From positions 31,418-95,417 of the forward strand of contig JAUXUL010000042.1 of assembly GCA_030680795.1 (NCBI GenBank): DNA of 64,000 bases, in the 5' to 3' direction. The notes below the pieces were generated by a model. The model saw nothing but the letters and a program-made list of their open reading frames with translations, was not told the DNA's origin and did not search any database. The translations under genes were made by a program, and so were the position numbers. This DNA is from Anaerolineales bacterium. GTDB lineage: Bacteria > Chloroflexota > Anaerolineae > Anaerolineales > Villigracilaceae. Positions 16,212-25,400 of this stretch are shown here, in pieces (the stretch's first letter is position 1; every line of letters begins with the position of its first letter).

Positions 16212-18833
16212 TCAATCATTTCCGATGGATGCGGATACAGGTCGCAATTGTTCATTACCGCTGCCCTGCCTGGATTTATGTTCGCGACCCACCGAAGGCT
16301 TGAATCCTTTCAGCAGAAGCGTGTTGAGCGTGACAGAGATGGAACTGACTGCCATCATCAAGCCAGCCAGCTCGGGGCTGATGATGACCGAGGCGAAGGT
16401 ATAGAACAGTCCCGCGCCCAGCGGAATGCCCAGTACGTTGTAGAAGAACGCCCAGAACAGGTTTTGCTTGACCTTGCGCATAGTAGCCTTGGCCACTTCC
16501 AGCGCCACGACCACATCGCGGATGTCGTCCTTGATCAGGATGATGTCGCCGGTCTCTTTGGCTACGTCTGTGCCGGAGCCAATTGCCATGCCCACTTCGG
16601 CTTGTGCCAGCGCGGGGGCATCGTTCACACCGTCGCCAACCATGGCCACCTTCTTGCCCTGCGCCTGTAGTTTCTTGACTTCCTCAGCCTTATCCTGTGG
16701 CAGGACTTCAGCCAACACACGGTCAATGCCCACTTTGCGGGCAATCGCATCCGCCGTACGACGGTTATCGCCGGTAATCATGGCGACTTCCAAACCCAAT
16801 TTGTGCAGGCGACGGACTGCATCGGCCGAATATTCCTTGAGAGTATCCGCCACCGCGATCAGGCCAGCCGCCTGCCCGTTCAGGGCTACAAACATCACGG
16901 TCTTGCCGTCAACCTCCAATGTTTCAGCCTGCGACATCAATTGACTGAAGTCAATACTGCGTTCGCGCATCAGCTTGCGGTTGCCCAGCAGAATTTCAGA
17001 GCCTTCGGCCTTCGCTTCCACACCGTGACCGGGGATGGAGTTGAACGCCTCAGGCTCGGTCAGTTTTAGTCCCCGATCATGCGCGCCGCGCACAATGGCT
17101 TCACCAAGTGGGTGTTCAGAATTTTTCTCGGCGATGGCGGCCAGGCGAAGAACAGTTTTGATTTTCGCGTCAGAACTTGAAAGCCGGGAGTCTTCCAGCT
17201 TCCATTCGTAGCCTGCAATCACATCCGTCACCGAAGGCTCGCCCTTCGTCAACGTGCCGGTCTTATCAAACACAATCGTCTGAATCTTGCTGGTGTTCTC
17301 GATAGCCTCTGCGCCCTTGAAGAGCACGCCGAACTCGGCGGCTTTGCCAGTCCCAGCCATCATGGCTGAAGGCGTGGCCAACCCGACCGCACATGGACAA
17401 GAGATGACCAGCACCGTGACGCTCAACAACAACGAGAACCCAAACACGCCGATCTCTCCCAGCTTGTAAGGCGACATGATGAAGCTGGAATTCGGGTCAA
17501 AGAACATCTGGTATCCAAAGAAAAACCAGAATAGGAATACTGCCACTGCCAGCAGGTGCACGCCGAGGATGAAATGCCCGGCCACCCAATCTGCCAGTTT
17601 CTGGATGGGCGCTTTGCTGGCTTGCGCGTCCTCCACCAACTTGATGATCTGCGCCAAGGCGGTCTCTTTGCCAACGCGCGTGGCCTTGAACTTGAACGCG
17701 CCGGTCTTGTTGATCGTCCCGCCGATGACCGCATCGCCAGCCTTCTTCTCGACGGGCATGCTTTCGCCAGTCAGCATGGCCTCATCCACGGCCGAATAAC
17801 CATCCACGACTTCGCCATCCACTGCGATGGACTCTCCTGGACGTACCAGGATCAGATCTTCGATCTCGACCTCGTCAGCAGGGATTTCCTGCTCCTGACC
17901 ATTTCGCATCACACGCGCGACTTTGGGTTGGAGCTTCATCAATTTGCGGATCGCCTCTGACGTCCGCCCGCGCGTCAACGCCTCGAGCCAGCGGCCAAGG
18001 ATGATGAATGCCGTCAGCAGGGCCGCGCTCTCGAAGAAGGTCGCGCCCTCGCCGCCGAAGCCGGCCTTGGGGAAGAGTGTATTGATCACGGCAATCCCAT
18101 AAGCCGCGCCGATGCCGGTTGCATAGAGCAGGTTCATATCGGTCACGCCATGTTTGAGGCCGCGCCAGGAGTTGGTAAAGAACTGCCGGCCGGGACCAAA
18201 CACAATGGGCGTGGTCAGCAGGCCGATCACCCATTTATACGAAAGAAATTCAGGAACGAAGGCCTTGAGCGGACCAAGCATTTCGTAGAAGGTACCGATC
18301 ATGACGATCAGGCCGATCGTGCCGGCGATGATCAGGTTGCGGCCCTGGCGCTTGATCTCTTCCTCGCGCGCCTGGCGTTCGCGGTCGAGGGCATCCACAC
18401 CTTCGCTGCGTTCCTGCGCTTCGTAACCGACTTCGCGCACGGCGCGCTTCATGCCGGAGGTGGAAACCAGGCCGGGGATATAAGTGACGCGCGCTGTATT
18501 GAGTCCCAGGTTGACGACTGCCTCCTGCACGCCGCGCAGTTCCTTGAGCGCGCCTTCCACGTGGTCCACGCAGGAGGCGCAGGTCATGCCGCTTATATCG
18601 AGGGTCAGTTCGGCGGTCGCTACAGCGTAGCCCACACCGTCCACGGCGCGCCACATGTCGGCCAGGTTGACGCGCTGAGGGTCGTACGAGAGATTCGCTT
18701 TATTGGTCGCCAGGTTGACGGTCACATTCGAGACGCCCGGCAATTCATTGAGCGCGCCTTCCACGTGCGAGACGCAGGAGGCGCAAGTCATGCCCGAGAT
18801 GGGCAAAGTCAGATCTGATAGAGTTTGAGTCAT
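16212..18833 (-). CDS. copA: copper-translocating P1B-type ATPase CopA
   Basis: The 873-residue pump exports Cu(I) using ATP. Two N-terminal heavy-metal-associated domains each carry GMTCASC (residues ~14-20 and ~83-89). The transmembrane metal site is [12 protein letters not shown], the phosphorylation site DKTGTLT, and the hinge motif [16 protein letters not shown]. The C-terminal membrane pair contains [16 protein letters not shown], where M-x2-S-S is the P1B-1 copper signature. The start overlaps the stop of the original csoR frame (ATGA), so the two were translationally coupled. Confidence 0.97.
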   Translation of the reverse strand: MTQTLSDLTLPISGMTCASCVSHVEGALNELPGVSNVTVNLATNKANLSYDPQRVNLADMWRAVDGVGYAVATAELTLDISGMTCASCVDHVEGALKELRGVQEAVVNLGLNTARVTYIPGLVSTSGMKRAVREVGYEAQERSEGVDALDRERQAREEEIKRQGRNLIIAGTIGLIVMIGTFYEMLGPLKAFVPEFLSYKWVIGLLTTPIVFGPGRQFFTNSWRGLKHGVTDMNLLYATGIGAAYGIAVINTLFPKAGFGGEGATFFESAALLTAFIILGRWLEALTRGRTSEAIRKLMKLQPKVARVMRNGQEQEIPADEVEIEDLILVRPGESIAVDGEVVDGYSAVDEAMLTGESMPVEKKAGDAVIGGTINKTGAFKFKATRVGKETALAQIIKLVEDAQASKAPIQKLADWVAGHFILGVHLLAVAVFLFWFFFGYQMFFDPNSSFIMSPYKLGEIGVFGFSLLLSVTVLVISCPCAVGLATPSAMMAGTGKAAEFGVLFKGAEAIENTSKIQTIVFDKTGTLTKGEPSVTDVIAGYEWKLEDSRLSSSDAKIKTVLRLAAIAEKNSEHPLGEAIVRGAHDRGLKLTEPEAFNSIPGHGVEAKAEGSEILLGNRKLMRERSIDFSQLMSQAETLEVDGKTVMFVALNGQAAGLIAVADTLKEYSADAVRRLHKLGLEVAMITGDNRRTADAIARKVGIDRVLAEVLPQDKAEEVKKLQAQGKKVAMVGDGVNDAPALAQAEVGMAIGSGTDVAKETGDIILIKDDIRDVVVALEVAKATMRKVKQNLFWAFFYNVLGIPLGAGLFYTFASVIISPELAGLMMAVSSISVTLNTLLLKGFKPSVGREHKSRQGSGNEQLRPVSASIGND

Positions 18834-19107
18834 GGGTTAACCTCACTTTTATGATTGGAATATTTTATGAAAGTTGTGTAGAAGGATTGAAGCCGCTTCA
18901 ACTCAACCATTCGCTGTTTGGGAGAGGGACTGTCCAGGATGACAGCCTGGCCCCAGCCGCGCGCATGGCGGCGTCAACCGCCCCAAGTTGATGGAGCAGC
19001 TGCTCGCATGGTTCGCCCGCTTCCGCCATTTTGATGACCGCGTTCAAATGCCCCGCCGCGCAGCGCAGACGCTGTAAGAATTCAGGGTGCGGATCGAGAT
19101 TCTTCAT
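18830..19107 (-). pseudogene. csoR: CsoR-family copper repressor, frameshifted
   Basis: From the ATG at 19107 the frame reads FLQRLRCAAGHLNAVIKMAEAG and EPCEQLLHQLGAVDAAM, typical of the CsoR/RcnR helix bundle with its first metal Cys. After AGARL the frame goes wrong and stops at 18898. In another frame the family's end continues: VILDSPSPKQRMVELKRLQSFY, ending in a TGA that overlaps the copA ATG. So one frameshift, perhaps with loss of a few codons, splits the gene just where the other metal ligands are expected. If real, the repressor is truncated. Confidence 0.75.
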
Positions 19108-19480
19108 AAGCTGCCTCAACAGGAGCAAGCATGTTAGGGAATTGTTGCCGCAGGGCGCGGCGGATGGCCGCCTCCGCGTGTGGGTTGGCACGCCCTCCCG
19201 CAGGACTTACCAGGGAAAGCCAGGTTCTGTCATCCTGTCCGTGGATCACCAGTGTGACAGGATGCTCCTTCTTTTGATAAATAAGGAGGACGATCATTTG
19301 GCAGTTGCAGTTCGCGGTTCCGTGATTCGGGCAGGGACAGTCGGAATGAGCCAGGCGGGCGACTTGCAGGTCGAACGTTTGCACGACGCGAAAGCCAGCG
19401 CCCGTCAACTTTTCGTTGACCCAGGCCTGGACCTGTTCGCAGGTTTGATCGAGAGTCAAAAAGGGGATTAAAGCGCTCAT
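19082..19480 (-). CDS. Cys-rich CPHHG-type protein, copy 1
   Basis: The 132-residue soluble protein has a cluster CPCPNHGTANCNCQ in the middle, followed by a β segment MIVLLIYQKKEHPVTLVIHGQ and TWLSLVSPAGG. A paralog at 43691 shares TWLSLV and C-x-C-x2-HG. The Cys/His cluster is likely a metal site. It is the first gene of the copper operon and overlaps csoR by 26 bases. I do not recognise a named family. Confidence 0.8.
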   Translation of the reverse strand: MSALIPFLTLDQTCEQVQAWVNEKLTGAGFRVVQTFDLQVARLAHSDCPCPNHGTANCNCQMIVLLIYQKKEHPVTLVIHGQDDRTWLSLVSPAGGRANPHAEAAIRRALRQQFPNMLAPVEAAYEESRSAP

Positions 19481-19572
19481 TCCATAGTTCCTGTTATTGC
19501 CAGTATAGACGAACGATTGTTAAAGCCATAGCGCTAAATCCCCCGTTCCGAGATAGGCATTTTCGCTTATGC
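19463..19572. repeat. ~110-bp direct repeat, copy 1
   Basis: The start codons and promoter of the CPHHG gene. The segment AAAGCCATAGCGCTAAATCC and the palindromic site recur at 20437-20540. The two copies flank the HicBA module. Confidence 0.75.
19553..19570 (-). promoter_or_regulatory. copy of the ATAAGC-N6-GCCTAT palindrome
   Basis: The minus strand reads ATAAGCGAAAATGCCTAT, followed by AGCGCT at 27-32 bases from its centre. It lies 73 bases before the first gene of the copper operon. Confidence 0.65.
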
Positions 19573-19616
19573 GATCACAGATTGGCGTGCTATAATTTAT
19601 TCAGTATTTTTAACCT

Positions 19617-19700
19617 GTCGCCGTATAATGTTCTAAATTGTTTGGGCGGTGAGGCGGCGGGGAAATCCACCCAAAAGCCGTTATGTGGTCGCCGTATAAT
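19617..19700 (+). promoter_or_regulatory. HicBA promoter region with paired GTCGCCGTATAAT
   Basis: The 13-mer GTCGCCGTATAAT occurs at 19617-19629 and 19688-19700. Each contains a TATAAT-like -10. Such direct repeats before a toxin-antitoxin operon are candidate HicB operators. This is inference. Confidence 0.45.
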
Positions 19701-19747
19701 CCCCGGTTAGCCCGCGCGGCCAAGTCCTGCCAATAAGGAGATGTCGT

Positions 19748-19963
19748 ATGCGCAACGAATTCACAGCGATTATCGAAAGAGATAAAGAGTGGTACATAGC
19801 CTATTGCCCAGAGATTCCCGGATCTAATGGGCAAGGACGCACCATTGAAGAATGTCGAAAAAATCTTGCCGAAGCCATTGCTCTCATTCTTGAAGATCGG
19901 CGAGAAGACATGTTGCGTGGAATTCCCGATGATGCCGTGAAAGAAATGGTCATCGTGCAGTGA
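19748..19963 (+). CDS. hicB: HicB-family antitoxin
   Basis: The 71-residue protein reads FTAIIERDKEWYIAYCPEIPG with GQGRTIEECRKNLAEAIALIL, the compact HicB fold that neutralises HicA. No DNA-binding tail is visible, so it is the short form. AAGGAG precedes the ATG. Its stop overlaps the hicA start by 4 bases. Confidence 0.92.
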   Translation: MRNEFTAIIERDKEWYIAYCPEIPGSNGQGRTIEECRKNLAEAIALILEDRREDMLRGIPDDAVKEMVIVQ

Positions 19964-20151
19964 AGCGTGAGTCTTTGTTGCGGCATCTGCGCAAACACGG
20001 GTGCTACCTCAAGCGGGAAGGCCGAGCCCACTCCCTATGGTGTAATCCCAAAACAGGAGCGGTTGAAGCTGTGCCACGCCATACGGAAATCCCCAATCGG
20101 CTTGCCAAAAGGATTTGTCGTAACTTGTCTGTCCCGGAGATCGGCGGTTAA
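19960..20151 (+). CDS. hicA: HicA-family mRNA interferase toxin
   Basis: The 63-residue toxin starts at a GTG overlapping the hicB stop. It has GCYLKREGRAHSLWCNP, where the catalytic-type His is in RAHSLW, and a second conserved region, AVPRHTEIPNRLAKRICRNL. HicA cleaves mRNA outside the ribosome or on it. Antitoxin-first order is common for this compact type. Confidence 0.92.
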   Translation: MKRESLLRHLRKHGCYLKREGRAHSLWCNPKTGAVEAVPRHTEIPNRLAKRICRNLSVPEIGG

Positions 20152-20393
20152 GTGGGGAAGGGTATTTTATCGCGTTTGGAGAGTGGGCAAGATTGCTACA
20201 CTATAAGAGTTGAGTTAATCTTTGGGAAATATCAGGAAGGTTACGGTAACGTTGAAAAAAGCAAATACTTTCCAGCTTGTGAAAAAATCTTCCCGCTTGA
20301 CGCGCCCGCGGCGCGACTGGGCGCGGTCTACGTCCGTGCAGGGGGAGATGGATGAGAAGTTGAGAGAGTGGGAGAGGGCGCAGGGATGATGGC

Positions 20394-20450
20394 ATTAAGG
20401 AATGTAAGGTGCAAAAATGGAAAAAATCAAAAAGGCATTAACGCGCTCAT
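20394..20450 (-). pseudogene. truncated 5' copy of the CPHHG gene (18 codons)
   Basis: The frame reads MSALMPFLIFSIFAPYIP and then stops. Its first seven residues match the start of the intact gene at 19480 (MSALIPF) and its upstream region is the same, so it is a broken duplicate. Confidence 0.65.
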
Positions 20451-20540
20451 TCTGAATCCTATTGCTCCCAGTATAGACCGATGGGTTTTAAAGCCATAGC
20501 GCTAAATCCCCCATTCGGAGATAGGCATTTTCGCTTATGC
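20437..20540. repeat. ~110-bp direct repeat, copy 2
   Basis: Second copy of 19463-19572 on the far side of HicBA, with about one difference in five bases. Confidence 0.72.
20521..20538 (-). promoter_or_regulatory. copy of the palindrome in the duplicated promoter
   Basis: Identical to the site at 19553-19570 (minus strand ATAAGCGAAAATGCCTAT). It now faces only an 18-codon remnant, so it is probably without function. Confidence 0.5.
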
Positions 20541-20557
20541 ACTGAACTTAGTAAAAT

Positions 20558-20634
20558 GTCCCGAAGGCGATGTCCTGAGCGAAGTCGAATGGTTTTCTGG
20601 AAAAGCGTTGTTGGGACACTTAAGCCTTCGGGAC
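20558..20634. repeat. inverted-repeat element (GTCCCGAAGGC / GCCTTCGGGAC)
   Basis: Perfect 11-bp arms are 55 bases apart, and the interior includes TGTCCTGAGCGAAGTCGAA, a module related to the CTTCGAC-GCTCAGG repeats at 5530 and inside the lipoprotein gene at 44815. It looks like a small non-coding interspersed repeat. Confidence 0.6.
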
Positions 20635-20687
20635 GGTGTGTAAATATTCAAAACAAAAAGGGCTGTCTTTTTGGGACAGGTTTGATG

Positions 20688-20721
20688 TGTTCATGCGCTC
20701 CAACCAGGCGCGGCGCATTTT
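20688..20721. repeat. 34-bp element shared with the R-M promoter, copy 1
   Basis: Positions 20688-20721 and 23274-23307 share TGTTCATG, CAA-CAG, CGCGG and ATTTT in the same spacing. One copy precedes the TIR cassette, the other the type III R-M genes. Confidence 0.55.
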
Positions 20722-20824
20722 GTTTGTGGGAGAATGCGAACTGCAAACAGCGATTTTTTAAGATAGTCACCTTTTCCGCCCCTTGAAATTTATGAACATG
20801 CGTGCTATTATGGCTTCGCACATG

Positions 20825-20837
20825 CGTTCTAAGAACG
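20825..20837. promoter_or_regulatory. palindrome CGTTCTAAGAACG before the TIR cassette
   Basis: Six-base arms around a single A, 21 bases before the KTSC start codon and flanked by repeated ACATGCGT. It may be an operator for the cassette; no regulator gene is beside it. Confidence 0.4.
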
Positions 20838-20858
20838 TATTTTATGAAAGGAGAAAAA

Positions 20859-21077
20859 ATGGAGATTCACAAGAATTTGGGCGGGGACTCTAGCGTAAGA
20901 GCATATGAGATTGGAATCGACTCGATAAGAGTTCTATTTACTGATGGCTGGACGTATTTATACACTTATCAAAGTGCCAGACGTGAAATCGTCGAACAAA
21001 TTAAAAATTTGGATATTGCGGGGTACGGGCTTAAACAGTTTTATCATGAGACATGCCAAACACAACTATGCGGATAA
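20859..21077 (+). CDS. KTSC-like domain protein, 72 aa
   Basis: The small protein has SSVRAYEIGIDSIRVLFTDG followed by WTYLYTYQSARREIVEQI and a Tyr-Gly-Leu end. This resembles KTSC domains (a conserved Lys/Thr/Ser/Cys-type β fold found next to phage-related or RNA-binding proteins). The ATG at 20859 has AAAGGAG 6 bases upstream. It is the first gene of the TIR cassette. Function unknown. Confidence 0.65.
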   Translation: MEIHKNLGGDSSVRAYEIGIDSIRVLFTDGWTYLYTYQSARREIVEQIKNLDIAGYGLKQFYHETCQTQLCG

Positions 21078-21118
21078 GTGGAGGTAATTTTCATTGGTTG
21101 ATAAGAATAAGAGAAAAA

Positions 21119-21538
21119 ATGGAAAAGAAAATTAAACATCTTGAAATGATCCAGAATGTTATTGAACGAATGGGAAATAACTCATTTCTCATCAAGGGTT
21201 GGAGTATTACTTTAGTATCGGCAATTTTTGTGGTGGCAATTCAGGGAGAACAAAAAATATTTGCCCTGTGGACGTTATTTCCAGCATTAATATTTTGGCT
21301 CCTGGACGGGTTTTACCTTCGTAAAGAACGATTGCTCAGGGCTTTATATGACCAGGTTAGAAAATTGGATGAAAAGAAAATAGACTTTTCCATGGACACT
21401 TCCAATATAGTAAACGGGAAAATTCCTAGTAAAGGAACAGGTTTTCTTAGTGCCATTTTTTCAAGAACCCTGCTCCCCTTTCATGGGGGCATGATTCTGG
21501 CAATTGCTATTGCGGCAATCGTATTCTTGTATTTCTAA
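21119..21538 (+). CDS. RipA-like small membrane protein of the TIR cassette
   Basis: The 139-residue protein begins MEKKIKHLEMIQNVIERMGNN, followed by FLIKGWSITLVSAIFVVA (helix 1) and a second helix ending FWLLDGFYLRKERL. After a polar loop a third helix closes the protein. This pattern matches the RipA family of octameric membrane proteins often found beside TIR proteins. The start is uncertain; earlier in-frame codons exist. Membrane disruption as an effector role would fit the context but is inferred. Confidence 0.68.
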   Translation: MEKKIKHLEMIQNVIERMGNNSFLIKGWSITLVSAIFVVAIQGEQKIFALWTLFPALIFWLLDGFYLRKERLLRALYDQVRKLDEKKIDFSMDTSNIVNGKIPSKGTGFLSAIFSRTLLPFHGGMILAIAIAAIVFLYF

Positions 21539-21565
21539 AATCAAACAAAAGAAAGGAAAATCAAA

Positions 21566-22012
21566 ATGACCAGAAGAGTGTTCTTTAGTTTTCATTACCA
21601 GCGAGACGTATGGAGGGTAAATCAAATTAGAAATCTTCCAGAAATTATCGGAACATCTGCGGCAGGCTTTCAAGATGCTTCGCTTTGGGAGAAAGCCAAA
21701 AAAGAGAGTGATGCCGCGATAAAGAGAATGATAGATAACGCGCTTGATGGAACATCGGTTACAGTGGTTTGTGTGGGAAATCAAACAGCAAATCGCGAAT
21801 ATGTTGACTATGAAATTACCAAATCCCTTGAACGCGGAAACGGATTGGTTGCTGTTCAAATACACCATCTAAAAGCCCAAAATGGGCAGGTCGATTCTCC
21901 TGGGGTAATTCCTTGGAAGATAACCCATAATGGTTTCAAGGCATATAAATATGTGGATAGCGACTACCTGTCCAAATGGATTGAAGAGGCCGCAAAAATT
22001 GCGGGAAAATAA
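21566..22012 (+). CDS. TIR-like (MTH538/DUF1863, ThsB-type) protein
   Basis: The 148-residue protein starts TRRVFFSFHYQRDVWRVNQI, the opening of the MTH538 TIR-like domain that makes up Thoeris ThsB. It continues with SVTVVCVGNQTANREYVDYEI, where the Glu before Ile is at the usual catalytic site. ThsB proteins make a cyclic-ADP-ribose-type signal on phage infection. No SIR2-SLOG ThsA is nearby. AAGGAAA precedes the ATG. Confidence 0.82.
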   Translation: MTRRVFFSFHYQRDVWRVNQIRNLPEIIGTSAAGFQDASLWEKAKKESDAAIKRMIDNALDGTSVTVVCVGNQTANREYVDYEITKSLERGNGLVAVQIHHLKAQNGQVDSPGVIPWKITHNGFKAYKYVDSDYLSKWIEEAAKIAGK

Positions 22013-22026
22013 TAGCGGAGCACATC

Positions 22027-22557
22027 ATGCTTACAGAAGTCGAATTGCGAAATTACCGCTTTCAGTTTCAGGAGTCTGCATATAAAGCATTGACAAAGTC
22101 AAGTGCGGAGGTATCTATCTTTTTATCACATAGCCATAAAGACAGAGACCTGGTTGAAGGATTTATCAATTATCTTGCAAACTCAATCAAAATTAAGATT
22201 TACGTTGATTGGCAAGATTCAGATATGCCCACTGTAACCAATCGCGAAACTGCTCACCGAATAAAGAACAAAATCCATGACATGAATTATTTCCTTGTTT
22301 TGGCAACAAAAAACGCTATGAATTCAAAGTGGGTTCCGTGGGAAATCGGTATCGCAGATCAAACTAAGCCAATTGACAAAATCGCGATAATTCCAATTGC
22401 TGATCCTGAAGGCAAGTTTCACGGAAATGAATATTTGCAGTTGTATCCTCATGTAGAACCAGGCACGTTAAAGTCAACTGGCGAAAAAGTGCTAGCAATA
22501 TTTGATGATAGAGAAGAAACAGGAACAAATATTAGATACTGGCTTACTCATCAGTGA
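22027..22557 (+). CDS. TIR-domain protein (TIR_2 type)
   Basis: The 176-residue protein has a ~28-residue helical N-terminus, then VSIFLSHSHKDRDLVEGFINYL and WVPWEIGIADQTK, where the Glu is the predicted NADase residue. Bacterial TIR domains hydrolyse or cyclise NAD+. It follows the first TIR gene by 14 bases. The two TIR proteins, a membrane protein and a KTSC protein make one transcription unit. Confidence 0.85.
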   Translation: MLTEVELRNYRFQFQESAYKALTKSSAEVSIFLSHSHKDRDLVEGFINYLANSIKIKIYVDWQDSDMPTVTNRETAHRIKNKIHDMNYFLVLATKNAMNSKWVPWEIGIADQTKPIDKIAIIPIADPEGKFHGNEYLQLYPHVEPGTLKSTGEKVLAIFDDREETGTNIRYWLTHQ

Positions 22558-22742
22558 CTTTGAATAGTTACTTTTATTTTGCCTGTCCTTAATCAACCAA
22601 CTCTGGTTATTACTGCTTCGAGCAGTTTCGCCGGATTAGTATTTTTTCATGCTATACTCTCCCCAATCGCAGGGGAATCCCCCGCTAGAAACAAGCAACT
22701 CCCCCAAAGTCAACCTATTTTCACCAGCCAAAGGAGGCTACC

Positions 22743-23124
22743 ATTAGCGTGAAATTCAATGTTGTCGAGCGCGGCAATCCGTCCAACCCTGCCGCGCCCA
22801 AAAAGTTAAAACCCGTCCATCGAATCCAGCGGACACGAGACCATGCGCCAACTAGCGGAGCAAATTGCACAGATTTCCACCGTTTCCAGCGTGGATACAA
22901 TGGCGGTGCTGGAAGCCCTGCTGACCATAATCCCACAGGAATTATCAGCGGGCAACATCGTGGAATTGGGCGATTTCGGCAATTTCTGGCTGAAAGCCAA
23001 CGCCGACGGTGCGGATACCGCCGATGCCGTGCGCTCCAGCCAGATCACCACGCTCCTGCCGCGCTTCAATGCGGGCAAGGAATTCAAGAAGGTGCTGGAT
23101 ACCATTGAGTTTGAAAAGGCGTAA
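22743..23124 (+). pseudogene. HU-type DNA-binding protein, frameshifted and with altered start
   Basis: Reading from ATT at 22743 (or GTG at 22749) gives SVKFNVVERGNPSNPAAPKK. The frame is lost in the A-rich run near 22805. The next frame gives NPSIESSGHETMRQLAEQI and continues to NIVELGDFGNFWLKANADG and ITTLLPRFNAGKEFKKVL, matching the HU-like HIG family. The strong AAGGAGG lies 5 bases before ATT, where an ATG would be expected. A start mutation plus a frameshift argue for a pseudogene, though the second frame alone from ATG at 22843 could still be made. Confidence 0.72.
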
Positions 23125-23130
23125 CTTACC

Positions 23131-23167
23131 AGGCTCCCGATGCTAAAATGGCTTCGGGAGCCTTTTT
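23131..23167 (+). terminator. rho-independent terminator after the HU gene
   Basis: Stem AGGCTCCCGA / TCGGGAGCCT with a 13-base loop and five T residues. Confidence 0.88.
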
Positions 23168-23189
23168 AAAACCTTCCAAGGAAGGTTTT
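23168..23189. repeat. perfect 22-bp palindrome
   Basis: Arms AAAACCTTCCA and TGGAAGGTTTT meet with no loop at 23178/23179 apart from the A/A pairing at the centre. Further CCTTCCTTGG units follow to 23225, so this is a small repeat cluster between the HU and R-M modules. Confidence 0.65.
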
Positions 23190-23273
23190 AAATCCTTCCT
23201 TGACTCGTTGGGAAACCTTCCTTGGAAGATTTGCGAAGTGGGTGGACTATAATTAACCTATCAGTGATTGACA

Positions 23274-23307
23274 TGTTCATGTGTATCAATCAGACGCGGA
23301 GAATTTT
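23274..23307. repeat. 34-bp element shared with the TIR promoter region, copy 2
   Basis: Partner of 20688-20721. It is followed by GGCTATAATGC, a good -10 for the R-M operon. Confidence 0.55.
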
Positions 23308-23328
23308 TCATAGGCTATAATGCTTTAA

Positions 23329-25398
<2,070 letters not shown>

Positions 25399-25400
25399 CC

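Larger units (their letters stand above)
20152..20858. other. 700-bp gap between HicBA and the TIR cassette
   Basis: This stretch holds a truncated copy of the CPHHG gene start, the second copy of its promoter, an inverted repeat, and an element shared with the region before the restriction-modification genes. One uninterrupted frame (about 20250-20388, ending GEMDEKLREWERAQG) has no good start. I do not call it a gene. Confidence 0.7.

Noticed and set aside
17423..18654. Several long Arg/Pro-rich frames overlapping copA
   Set aside because: They are out-of-frame shadows of the high-GC copA gene.
20250..20388. Open frame ending GEMDEKLREWERAQG after HicBA
   Set aside because: No usable start codon or ribosome site, and no family resemblance.
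20859..22557. Plain Thoeris call
   Set aside because: No ThsA (SIR2-SLOG) or Macro-TM effector gene is present; only the ThsB-like TIR fits.
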